Source: Antennarius striatus (taxonomy: Eukaryota > Chordata > Actinopteri > Lophiiformes > Antennariidae). Taken from it: a DNA stretch of 64,000 nucleotides. The DNA is taken from assembly GCF_040054535.1 (NCBI RefSeq), contig NC_090780.1, forward strand, positions 14,182,501-14,246,500. The letters run 5' to 3'. Numbering within the stretch: position 1 is the first letter of the stretch; every line of letters starts with the position of its first letter. The notes under the pieces were generated by a model. The model saw nothing but the letters and a program-made list of their open reading frames with translations. It had not been told where the DNA came from and did not search any database. Made by a program: the position numbers and the translations under genes. This document shows positions 1 through 18,208 of this stretch, in pieces.

Positions 1-1507
1 AATTTGTTATAAGCTAAATCTGAGTGAACCAATACCGTCGTGGTCTGACATGAGCACTGGGATATATGAATTGATCTCCTTATGGTGATACATAATGTAA
101 TGCATGTTTTGTATAGCCTCAAGCTCATTCAAGGTTCTGTGCTTACTCACATGCTTGTCAACGTTCTTCAAAGATCTGGATGATGATGGACTAGAATACT
201 GATGTCATGGTATGTCATGACATGACGTGGCATTTGATTTGTACAAAACAACATGATTTTATATATGATATTATTTGATGTAAGATAATATGATATGATA
301 TATGATATGATATGATATGATATGATATGATATGATATGATATGATATGATATGATATAATATAATATGATATGATATGATATGATATGTTTACTCTATT
401 TATCCAAAACTACAAAATTAGGAGATATTAGGGTAGGATCAGACGGGATGGGACGATGCGATTCGATGCGATTCGATGCAATGCAATGCTATGCAATGCA
501 ACAATTCAATGTGATATAATTACGTATGTAGTTTTATTACTGTTCACACCTTTCACAGCTTATCTCAGATGGATATTGCCATCCACAGACTGTTTCTCTA
601 TCCAGTCTTTGGTTCAGGCTAAAATACAATATGTCAGCAAATATTTGATAAAATCTCATTATACATATTATAAAGACATTCAAGGTTAGTTCCCCTTAAT
701 TACCATGATGGTGGTTTGTTTCTATGATTTTTGAAATATCTTAAAAGTCATAGAATGTATTACAATTAAATTTGATTCAGACATTCACTCTCTGCCCAGG
801 ACGGATTATAATATTAAGTCTTTAACCACAGTGGACTTCTGAGGCATTCATCATGTAAAAGGTTCTGTTTTTAATGACTAAACCCTCTCTCATTAACCAC
901 AACTACACCCTGTATTTAGTGTTAATTACTAAAAGTTGCAATACAAACATGCTGAACTACGATGGTAGATAATACTAAGCATTACCGGCATATGTGATAA
1001 ACATCTGAATGTTGTCATTGCCATTTCCAGTGTGTTATCATGCTTTGTTACAGTAGCATTTAGCTCAAGGCACTACTGTAACTAAATGGAGACACACAAA
1101 GCTGCCAGTAAGACTGCAGTGTGTTAGTTTTGTTTCCTGCTTGAGTTCACAATAAATTTTACAACGTATTGAATTCAAAGCTGGAGATTTTAAACTAAAT
1201 GACTAAGTAGACAAAACCTGTGGTCAAACATTTTTAAGGAAAAAAAAAGAGATTACGGAAAAATGGATTTATAGGGAAAGTGATCCACCAGAAAGACATA
1301 TTGATTAATGAAGATTGACAAGCTGATCAGACAGGATTGATGAATCGGCTTAACAAGCTGGTTCAAAACAAACTTGTTTCTCTTGTCCAATACACTGACT
1401 GTCTCACTAAGCCAGTCGGTTGAGTATGTGACTGTTTCTGTATTGTAATTGGCTAATTCCCCTCTTCATTTAGAGGAAAAGTGGCATTAAAAGCAAAACA
1501 AACCAAT
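1..1507. other. Gene-free sequence, AT-rich
   Basis: Apart from the (ATATG)n repeat I see no coding exon, RNA gene or recognisable transposon. Short open frames such as 456-689 have repetitive or random composition. Confidence 0.5.
285..389. repeat. (ATATG)n pentanucleotide microsatellite
   Basis: About 20 units of TATGA with some TATAA variants. A related impure GATGCGATTC / ATGCA stretch follows at 455-505. Confidence 0.95.
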
Positions 1508-1935
1508 ACAAGATTAAGATTAAAGATTAAATCCATTTTATTTGTCCACATGTGGGGAAATTATCTTTACACTCTCCACATTTTCTTTGCATATAGTTAC
1601 ATTTTTTGGTTAGTCATACACACATAGTTCTTTTAATACAGGCCCCAGGACACAACACACTGGGGGCCTGTAGGTATGCAACTAGTAAAACATTACACAA
1701 GAAACAGTAGAGGGAGGCAGAGTGACGGGTCGCGCACGGAGGGTCGCGCCCCAAACGAGCAGCTTGTAGGGGGGACAGCGCCTTGCTCAAGGGCGCCTCG
1801 GCAGTGGTTGGGAGGTGAGCTGACGCCTCCCACCATCAGCTCACGCTCCTGGTGGGAGCGGGACTCGAACCACCGATGGCTGGGCGATCCATCTTCAAAA
1901 CATCTGCTCTACCGCTGAGCCAGTGCCGCCCCAGA
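1508..1935 (-). mobile_element. tRNA-derived SINE, near full length, LINE-type tail
   Basis: Read on the minus strand it starts near 1935 with a tRNA-like head: the A-box region TGGCTCAGCGGTAGAGCAG and the B box GGTTCGAGTCC. A body with CCTTGAGCAAGGCGC follows, then a tail with TTTCCCCACATGTGGAC, AATAAAATGG and short AATCTT repeats. The layout is head, body and LINE-like tail. A second, older copy of the same family is at 39010-39290. Confidence 0.8.
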
Positions 1936-8370
<6,435 letters not shown>

Positions 8371-8505
8371 AGTAATCCCATTGCAATATGAACAGCATGC
8401 CTTGTCTTTGGGGACAAGTATGCTTTCTTTAGATGGTGGAACCCCCATTATCTCCCACTTTCCTGTCCCATCAGCAACTCCTTTTGGATGCATATGATCA
8501 AATAC
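8371..8505 (-). CDS. Putative coding exon of an unrecognised gene
   Basis: A 135-nt stretch (45 codons, phase 0 to phase 0) on the minus strand, bounded by a pyrimidine-rich acceptor (CACTCCTCCAG) and a GTAGGT donor. The translation contains VFDHMHPKGVADGTGKWEIM and VPKDKACCSYCNGIT, with three cysteines spaced like a metal site, and looks protein-like rather than low complexity. No family recognised. It lies 3.1 kb downstream of the candidate exon at 11629-11770 on the same strand with a compatible phase. No terminal exon could be picked out below it, so it may be an isolated fossil exon or a repeat remnant. Confidence 0.25.
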
Positions 8506-11500
8506 CTGGAGGAGTGCAGAATTGGAATAAAATCCCGGAAAACTATCTACGTATTTGTTTAAATCAGTGTTAACTTAACCTAAACCTAAAACTTAACACC
8601 TCAGCTCCAAAACTTCATCTTGCAAAAAGGTTTTCTGTTTAGCATCTCATTCAACATTGATAACTATAATAGGAGCTGTTTGTTGGTATAGTGTGTTTTT
8701 TCATCCATCATCAGACCATTTTTCAAAAGCAAACATATAACTTATTGGTTTTTGTCTGTGGTGTGTTTGTTTATATTTCTATCAGCATTATTATTAAATG
8801 GGGACATCCAAACCACCAAAGCATTCATGGTTACTGCTGCTGCTACATTAGATGTCTCAGGTGTCAAAACATTTAGATGTGAATGGGAAACTCCCCTCAG
8901 CCATTCTCCACAAACCAGAATCCCAGAACATGTAGCATTGACTAATGAATTGACCAGCTTGGCCACAGTGTGTTAAATCTCCAGTGGAGAGCCACATTAT
9001 TGACAGCGAAGAGCAGCCTTATCAAAAACTAGGCCACGAAATAGACAAAACATTTTTTGGACAAAAAATGTAGCAGTCATCTTAAAATCTCCAGCATCAG
9101 TGGGGATATGGGGTTCTGAATGTAATTAATCTATGACCACTTAGTTCAGGCTGTCACTGCAAAGGTCACATGAATAAGCCCCCATATTTGTCTCTAATCG
9201 AGCCACTAATCTGAAAGATCTGACAGCCTGAATCAATCCTCCATTCTGCCTCTATTGATCTCATCTCTACCAGTTACTACAGTTCCTCCACCTCCCCCCA
9301 GTAGTTTTTTTTTGCTCAATACGACACTGAAGATGTCAGGCAGATTTTACATTTATTACTTATTTCAAATGGCTTTTGACCAACACACAATGTATTAAAC
9401 CACATGCAGACATGCCTCACGAGGAGAAGGCAGCGCATCTTGTTCTGTTAATGTCAAGGGGCTGACACACTAGTGGTGCATAACTATAAAATGTTTGAGT
9501 TTAGCTAAAGACCTTACATCGGAGGCAGGCTTAATAGTAACAGTCAAACCCACGTTTCCAGATGGGAGTTATGTAATTAAGCCTCAATATTACCACAGAC
9601 CAACAACAGCAACCATATGGTAGGACCAGTGCACTAAAAGCCTTTTAAAACCCTGAAGTCCAGATAAATGGATCAAAGCAGAGATGGCTGATTTTAAATA
9701 TATGTGTCCATTCCTCCTGATTTACTTTCAAGCTCATTTATCCATGTGCAGCCAATCATGATCATGATGCTTTAGAGCTTGCCTGCATAGGCAGCTGGAT
9801 TGAGTGAACTAATCTTCCCTTTTTCAACATGAACAAATTAATGAAAATGCTTAAGACTAAACTGCAGTGCTTCATAAAAGTGCAAGGTTTATATGTTTTA
9901 TGCTGTTCTGTAATTTAAAGTTAGTGAGTGTGTCTGGCTCTCACAAATAATGTGTATTTTTAGTATGAATAAAGATGGCTGATGTGTATATTACATAATC
10001 ATATAGCTAGTTAGCAATTGCACAGACAAAATAAAAGATTTAAGATTTCATATTTGACTGAAGTCTGGGTTGGAATGAAGATGAAGCTAAATTTAGCCTC
10101 AAGATTGATGGCAATTAACAAGACCAACGTTTCAACACGGGATCTTAGTTTTGTATGACAGTCAAGTATCAGCCTCAAAATCTCAAAACAAAAACAGTTG
10201 AAAAGAGAAGGGAGAATGACAGGTGGGACAAACTTTCTCAGTGACTCAATGACATAATAAACGAGAGATTTAAGGGGAGAAGAACAATTAATTTGGTGCC
10301 TGTACACAGTTTTGCTCCATTAGGGCCAATCAAATAAGAATTTTTAAAAAGTTTGGAAGTAGAATTAATGAGTGTCTTCACAAGATCTAAACTGCATCCA
10401 GATAAATGAGTTCAATCTGCACTCTAGGATTATGAACTTAATACCAGTAGCTAAAGAATGATCAGACATGACCAGAGTTGTGTTGAGTATATTTCAATAA
10501 GCATTTCAATAAAGGGGCCAATATTTTTGCGGATGAGGGACAGTCTTCAGTGTTTCATAGCTTCTGTTTACAGGAAACACAATAAGTAGCATAACGTGTG
10601 TGCAGCAGGTGTTTCACAGTTTGTACTCATCACAGTCAAATCAGCAACTTTAAAAGGTGGTCAGTCAGATCCTCCAGGAGAAGAACTATGTCACGTGAAG
10701 ACTCACATTTAAGGACAGAACACTCTTAAAGTCAACTTCCTACACAGTCACCCATCCACACAGCCCAAATGCTGTCTGCAGTCATTTAAGAAACATGAGC
10801 TCTAATACAGAAAAAAATATTTCCAGTGTGTAATTTCATTCTTCAATGGGCTACATTTATTTCTAGTTAAGATGAATCTAGACTTTATGTTGTCATCATA
10901 AATAGAATTTTTGTAACACCAACATATCTGTAAAATATCAAACATTAGGAAAGTAGAAGGACACACAGCAGAGTGCAGACTTCTGCACATCATTTCCTTT
11001 TCATTAAAGTCAAAGCTCAATCTGAATTTCAACCAAAGAAAAAAATGGATCCATGCCTTTATTTAACCATTTTAACCAGTTTCCATGGCAAGTAGTTTAT
11101 ACTCAACTGACAAAACTTCTTAAAAAACGCATAATCAAAACAATCTGCTCCTTTGCCCATACCCAACCCAAAATGCAATGGGTTCTTGGTCGCTACATGT
11201 CAATACTTCAACCAAGTTTTATCAAGGCACATCCAGTTAACTACGTTAAATGCATCCTGCTAACAAGGAAACAAAGAATCACCAGCAAAGACCCAACTTA
11301 CCCAGTATAAACAGTGAAAACAAAGATCCTGAAAGGGATTTCACTTGATGCATGACATCTTCATTAGATCAAAAGGTGATTAGGCTTGTTATTTTGATTA
11401 CAGTACTCGATTTAACTGTATTGTACTATCTCCACCATCTTTCTTTTTCGGCCGCTGCTGTATGCATATTTCAATAACTAATGATTAATGGGCTTTTGTA

Positions 11501-11628
11501 TGCAGGATAGTATGAATTGTCAGAAAACATCCTTTACCTCTGTTTGTTTGGGTGATTCTGTGCTGCTAAGCTGTGTCTAAATAAGGCCTCCACTCCACCC
11601 CCCTCACCAGTGATGTGTGATAGCTCAC
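8506..11628. other. Gene-free sequence between the two candidate exons
   Basis: No recognised transposon or coding exon apart from a short open stretch at about 11399-11465 on the minus strand (QRPKKKDGGDSTIQLNRVL, then stop) that might be an alternative terminal exon. Confidence 0.35.
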
Positions 11629-11770
11629 CTCCTCATTGTCTGGATCACAACTCACATCAAAGATCTGCTCATCACACCAATCCTGGCCTTGTGCTGGCTG
11701 ATAAAGCAACACCTCATCCGTAACTTCAACTACATCCCTCACTTCTGTGCAATCTTCATGTGCCATCTTC
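11629..11770 (-). CDS. Putative coding exon of an unrecognised gene
   Basis: A 142-nt open stretch on the minus strand, preceded by ATGCTGATAG (AG acceptor) and followed by GTGAGC (donor). It reads 47 whole codons after one carried base and includes the acidic segments EDCTEVRDVVEVTDEVLL and DWCDEQIFDVSCDPDNEE. I do not recognise the protein. It ends in phase 0, compatible with splicing to the candidate exon at 8371-8505; a nearby open stretch at about 11399-11465 (QRPKKKDGGD..., then stop) could be an alternative end. An ATG in frame at 11764-11766 could also be a start. It could equally be a chance open frame or an old repeat fragment. Confidence 0.27.
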
Positions 11771-12430
11771 CTATCAGCATGAAACCAGACCACACTTGTC
11801 AGCTACATATTATTTTCATGAGCACAAACCAGGATAAATTCCAAGACAGTACACAGTTCAATTTATGGCAATGCCAGAATAATGGCAGAATTCAGGACAC
11901 ATGCTAGACATTAGTGATTGAATAATAACATGATGATCGAAGCAAAATTTTTATGAATGAAACTTAACTCAAAAGCAGGTTCACCACGAAGTCTCTCATC
12001 CTGTGTGTCTTCACACCATACCAAATGTTGAGGAGAAAAATGCAAAGTAGAAAAACAAAAACATTTTTATTTCAAGTGGCTTGTTTCCTTGGGACACTAC
12101 CCTATATCCCCATGTCTGACATCAGTTAAACAAACCCAATGTCCTATCAAATATTTCCATTCACACACTGTGAGTCTTTGTTAGAATCAGGAACATGAAT
12201 AAGACCCATATGTATCCACGTGAAAAATGACCTATCAATGGCAGGTGAAACAACTGGCCCAAACAAACTGAATTTGTGAATAGATATTTGTGTAGTATAA
12301 ATAAAATGGTTAATTAATTCTTTTTTTTGTCTTTCTGGATAAATTATCCAAGAAAGGACACAAGGTGAGGTTGTTAAAACACACAAAAGAATAAGATTGG
12401 CAGATCTTGATCTTTTGGAGCCTTATTTTT

Positions 12431-12585
<155 letters not shown>

Positions 12586-14386
12586 GATTTTGTTGAACCA
12601 CCTTTGACATATTTTTAGACACTAATATTCTTTGAAATAGAAATTTGCATTGTTTCAAAAATGTCATTTTGATTAAATTTCTGGAGTCTCTTTTAAGTTA
12701 ATATTTTAAAAATGTTTTTATCCATGATGTCTGATTCCAGTCAGGATTTTAGAAAACAAACATGATGCTACTACGGGGATCTTGGTGATAAAACCTCTTG
12801 TTCATCGTGGAAGTAGTCTTGTCAACCAAAACATTCCAAATGCTGACAGACTTAACCTGTTCACAATAACAACTTTCATTCAACCAAAATTACCTTTCAA
12901 TATTCTATAACATTTTTTCTCTGATTTATAACTTGTTTTTACTTGTTTTTAATGGCAATCTTTATCACAAAACAAACATATATGCTTTATGATTAATTGA
13001 TTATCTCTCTCTTTTTATGCCTCACGTTTAACTAATGGTAATAAATAACAAAATAATTAAAGTAAGTAAGGAAGTAAATAAATACAGTAAATAAAAAAAT
13101 TGAAGTTTTATTTTTATTTAAGAATCACATCCTGCATTTCTTTTTGGGACAAAAGGAGACTTGTTGTTTCCACCTATGTGTACGTGATGGACTTCAGTGA
13201 TGTCTGTTTGCTGGTTATTCTCTCATAGATTTGATCAGAGGCATATTATTATTTACAAGGCTATTCTCCATCTTTGAAAGTTCAGTCAGAAACCTGCTGC
13301 CTGGTTTGTTCAGGATTCCTAGATTTCAATAAGGGTTTTTTTTGGTGAATAAAATTTTAATAAATGAATAAATAAAATGTATGTGTATTGATATTTTCTG
13401 TATAGAATTAGAATGGAACTTTTACTGTTCTAGGATATGAGTGTTGTGTCAGACAAGGAAAGAAGCAATCTGGGTATTTTGCTCTGTGCTATCTATCCGT
13501 GTCTTCCAATAATTCTCACCCATGAATGGCTTCTTTCTCTGTTTTCTCCATGTCATTGTGTGTCTTCTGGCAGACGTTATGCACACACACCTGATGCTTA
13601 ATATGCAGCATCAGTGAAAGCAGGGAAATAAGAGCAATGAGTGGAAGAAAAAAAAACAACGGATGGGAATCTTTTTGGAACAGTAAACCCAACATAAATT
13701 AACCTATCAGAAGCATGACCTGGAACAAATTCAGGGAAGGCAAAGAGGATATACTGAATTATATATACATCTAATTTAGTGTTCATACAAACAAAATCAG
13801 GGTCAACAGAGCTTTTGAGAATGTATATATTTTCATGATTATTATTTAAACTTCTGGTGAAACATTGTTGGTATAACAGATGTAGACAAGTCAAAAGTTT
13901 ATTGTTTTACTGATGTTTTGCTTATGTATGCAAGTGTGTATATGTGTGTGTGCAGAGCATACACAATGTCAATCAAAATAGTTTCTAATTAAGAGCCGTT
14001 ATACAGGGTTGGTGATTGTTGCCAGGGAAGGAAATCACTATCAGTCCTACATTTTCATATGAATGAGTCCTTTTAATTACACTGAACCGTAAATGGGAGT
14101 GTATATCAAAATAATACAATGTTCTCCTAACTATGTAATAAGTGGGGGAAAAAATGCAGATGATGACATATAGGATGGAAATGAGTTGAAGAGAGAAACA
14201 AATGAAGTGAAAGGCAAAAGAGATTAAGGTTCAGAGCAGAAAACAGATATCTGTTGTCTTTGAACCTGTAATGTTTTTTCTGTGCTGACAGAAGTTCAAA
14301 GAATCCGGAGGCCAAGACTGAGTCAGACTTTGGTGCACAAAGGAGACGAGAGAGGATGAAATGTCGACTTGCATGTTTTAAGTCGC

Positions 14387-14389
<3 letters not shown>

Positions 14390-14424
<35 letters not shown>

Positions 14425-14451
14425 GTGTGTGTGTGTGTGCGTGTGTGTGTG
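14390..14451. repeat. (GT)n microsatellite
   Basis: Two GT runs separated by GC steps. A smaller imperfect (AC)n lies at 14922-14960. Confidence 0.95.
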
Positions 14452-16188
14452 AGGGAGAAAGAAACAGGAAGGGAGATTTCAGATGAAAAGCAAAGAAAAA
14501 AAATCTCCATTGTTGGCGTATGTGTACGTGTGTGGTTGTCAAGTGTGCACGCATACTAGTGTGCCTGCTATAATTTCTCCATTTGAAGGTTAATTAACGC
14601 TTGAAGTAAAAGCTACAGGACTGCAAATCAAAGACAGTAAATACTCTTCCAGCTGCCTCAGGGGATTATTAGAAAAGTAAATGAAAGCTGTCTTAAACAA
14701 TTAAAATATTTGAAATGTGAATTTTGAGACGCAGTTTTCACTCCCCTTCCCTTAGATGAAATTAAAATGATTAAGGACAAGTGAAGTAAACCTTAAGCAA
14801 AAGTGTTTGAGCTCAGCGTTCCTTTTAACCAACATAGACACCGTCTAAGCAATACATCAGTGGAGCCCAACAAAGTATGAAAATAAAATTGTTTTTAGCC
14901 AGTTTAATACAAGCATCTTCCCAACACACACACACACACAGACACACAGACACACACACATTATCTATGTAAAAACATTAAACGTAAATGCTAGTGCCAA
15001 TCCAGATAATAACAATTTAATAATCCAAGTATGTGCACATTTTAGGCTCCTGAAGAGTCATAGAATAAGTGAGCGCCTGTGATGTTAGTAGTTGGGCGGG
15101 TACTTTTATATATTTGGTCCGGGGCTGTGCCTTGTGCGTGTCAACAGCCTCAATCTGGCAAACCAGAGGGATATGAGATAATTAAGGAGGAAGACAACCA
15201 CGGGGTCTAAACACAGAGAAGGAATCAAATTAAAAACAGGGGTGGATTAGTGAGAGAGGCAAAGTATTTTCTGCTTTTTCTGGAGTTTAAGCGAAACATT
15301 TAGAAAGACACAAGACAAAGTGGAGTGTACAAGTAATAAAGACTTAGAGAGACAGAGACAGTCTTTGCATCGTTCTTATACGTTCTATTTGTTATTGTCC
15401 TGTTTTTTCTCGTTCCAGTCGTTTTCTCTGTCTTTGTCTGTCTTTCCATCTCCTTTCAGTTCTTTCAGAGGAGCTGTCCCCGTCCCAGCTGTGGAGCTTG
15501 TATCTGATGGGCAGCGTGCCACTGTTTTCATAAATGCAGTTTTTGGTGGGCTATCATACATACATATACAGCAGCACCACAGGCTGCAGTGTCAGATCTC
15601 CTCTAAACCGCCGTCACTCACTCCGCGCTCCTAAAAGCCCCATCAGGCAGTGTTTGGGCCAGCCTGACAGTCCCAGGCTTTCAGATGAGTCCCAGACAGA
15701 ACCAGAGTCATGTTTGGGTCCCCCAGCAGACACAGAGTCCTCTGGCTCATCGGAACCTTATTGTCCCTGCTTGTCAGTCCAGGATTAACTCTATGTACAC
15801 ACTGGGCCATTACAGTCAACACAGCGTGGATCTCAAGGACGGTGAATAAACTTCAATCTGATATCCTTGTGTTGGACGAAAGGACAACATTTAGAAGTTT
15901 TTGTGAGCTATGTTAATGTCTTACTATATGGAGAACCTCTAAATCTGTAAACAACATTCTTCTTTTATAAGTTTTTTTCTTTCAAAGAACCATTTGTGGT
16001 TTCCTACAGCTGATATCCTGAGGTTATTAAGGGTGCATTTGGGTTTCTGTGGCTCCAAAAACCTCTGCATAGCCTAAGATCGACATCTGCAGTTCAGCAA
16101 CGGTTCCATTAGAACACTTTTTTGAAAAGCAATCCATGATCCCAATAGTAGCCCTGCATCTCCACCTTGAGAAGTACAAGTGTTGTAG

Positions 16189-16552
16189 CAGTAATCCCTC
16201 GCACATTCGCGTATCAACACGCGCGACTTCAGCTCATCACAGATTTTTAGTAGGTAGTCACGTGATACCGTACGCTCATTCTATTGGCTGACTGCTTTCT
16301 GAAGTGCACTACATTCCATGAGTCTCGGAACACAGCGCACTTCTGTGAGACACAAAAGCGCTTTAAACAGTTGATAAGAGTGTTGGAAAATGTAATACAA
16401 ATAGAAGGTGGTTTAATATCAGTATGGGGAGGGTTCAAAAATGTTTAAATTACTGTAAATAATAAGATAAATAGTTTGTCGCTGTATCGCAGAATTTGTT
16501 GTTCTCGTGTGGTTCTTGGAACACATTAACCTCGAGGAACGAAGACACACTG
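16189..16552. mobile_element. Tigger/pogo-like MITE
   Basis: Left end CAGTAATCCCTCGC with TCAGCTCATCACAGATTTTT inside; right end CCTCGAGGAACGAAGACAC followed by ACTGTA. These are degraded inverted termini of the CAGTAATCCCTCGT-type Tigger family, with TA at both edges. About 364 bp and without transposase. Confidence 0.65.
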
Positions 16553-17040
16553 TATACCGCTTTTGAATCAGTAAGGATTTTCTCCTATTCTAAAAGACAT
16601 GGTGCAGTTAGATAAGAGTCAGACGTTTCCTGCTGGAGTAGTGGAGACGAAAGCGGAGCTAAAAAGAAGATTCTATGCTTGACATAGTTGAAATACAATA
16701 AATTAATATTGATTTGATACATACACCGCTTCACCTTGATAACCAAGAGTGCTGCATGTGTTCATTCTACTTTCAAATGGAAAAATATTCACTTAATGCC
16801 GGTTTAAATTTTAACAAATGTTTCTGATATCTGTACGTTTGTGAATCAACTTAAATTTAGGCAGCAGCACATGTGCTGTTCCTGGGGCCCAGCAGTTCTG
16901 TTAAGAATAACTTGTAAGCAAGGGTTAATGTTACCCAACATTATCCTCTAGTGTCAACAACAGGATAATGACAAACTAAATAAATCGCTTGTCAATTAGG
17001 TATCTGGTGGAAATACAGATAGCACACAAGGTATGGCTTT

Positions 17041-18208
17041 CTTCTTCTTCTTCTTCTTCTCCTTTCGGCTTTTCTGTCGCCACAGCAAATCAGTTGCTTC
17101 CATCTAACCCTGTCTTCTGCATCCTCTTCTCTCACACCAACTACCTTCATGTCCTCTTTCACTACATCCATAAACCTCCTCTTTGGTCTTCCTCTAGGCC
17201 TCCTGCCTGGCAGTTCAAAACTCAGCATCCTTCTACCAATATATTCACTATCTCTCCTCTGGACAGGTCCAAACCATCTCAGTCTAGCCTCTCTGACTTT
17301 ATCTCCAAAACCTCTAACATGTGCTGTCCCTCTGATGTACTCATTCCTGATCCTATCCATCCTGGTCACTCCCAAAGAGAACCTCAGCATCTTCATCTCT
17401 GCTACCTCCAGCTCTGTCTCCTGTCTTTTCCTCAGTGACACTGTCTCTAGACCAAACAACATCGCTGGTCTCACCACAGTTTTGTACACCTTTCCTTTCA
17501 TTTTAGCTGAAACACTTCTATCACACATCATACCTGACACTTTCCTCCACCCCTACCATCCTGCCTGTACATGCTTCTTCACCTCTTTTCCACACTCTCC
17601 ATTGCTCTCATTTACACACATGTACTCTGTCTTACCGCGGCTAACCTTCATTCCTCTCCTGTCCAGGACAAACCTCCACCTCTCTAGCTTTTCCTCCACC
17701 TGTTCCCTGCTCTCACTGCAGATCACAATGTCATCTGCAAACATCATAGTCCATGGAGATTCCTGTCTAACCTCGTCTGTCAGCCTGTCCATCACCATAG
17801 CGAACAAGAAGGGGCTCAGAGCTGATCCCTGATGCAGTCCCACCTCCACCTTGAACTCCTCTGTCACACCTACAGCACACCTCACCACTGTCTTACAGTC
17901 CTCATACATGTCCTGCACTGCTCTAACATACTTCTCTGTCACTCCAGACTTCCTCATACAATACCACAGTTCCTTTCTGGGCACCCTGTCATAAGCTTTC
18001 TCCAGATCTATAAAAACACAATGCAGCTCCCTCTGGCCTTCTCTGTACTTCTCTATCAACATCCTCAAAGCAAATACTGGATCTGTAGTACTCTTTTTTG
18101 GCATGAAACCATACTGCTGCTCACAAATGCTCACTTCTGCCCTTAGTCTAGCTTCAACTACTCCTTCCTATAACTTCACTGTATGGCTCTTCACCTTTCT
18201 TCCTCTGT
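17041..18208 (-). mobile_element. RTE-clade LINE (Expander-like), 5'-truncated, with target site duplication
   Basis: Minus-strand open frames 17553-18134 and 16992-17540 lie in one frame, split by a single in-frame TAG. The first carries reverse transcriptase signatures FIDLEKAYDRVPR and MMFADDIVICS. The second carries the RTE C-terminal region with RPRGRPKRRFMDVVKEDM. The 3' end is a (GAA)n-type tail, seen on the plus strand as CTTCTTCTTCTTCTTC. A 17-bp duplication, acacaaggtatggcttt, flanks it at 17024-17040 and 18209-18225, so the insertion ends are exact. The 5' end is truncated within the RT domain region. Confidence 0.9.

Noticed and set aside
1860-1935. tRNA gene on the minus strand
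   Set aside because: The A and B boxes belong to the head of a SINE with body and LINE-like tail; no proper tRNA 3' half.
17149-17832. 227-codon plus-strand open frame (and 34611-35189)
   Set aside because: Antisense shadows of the RTE LINE reverse transcriptase.
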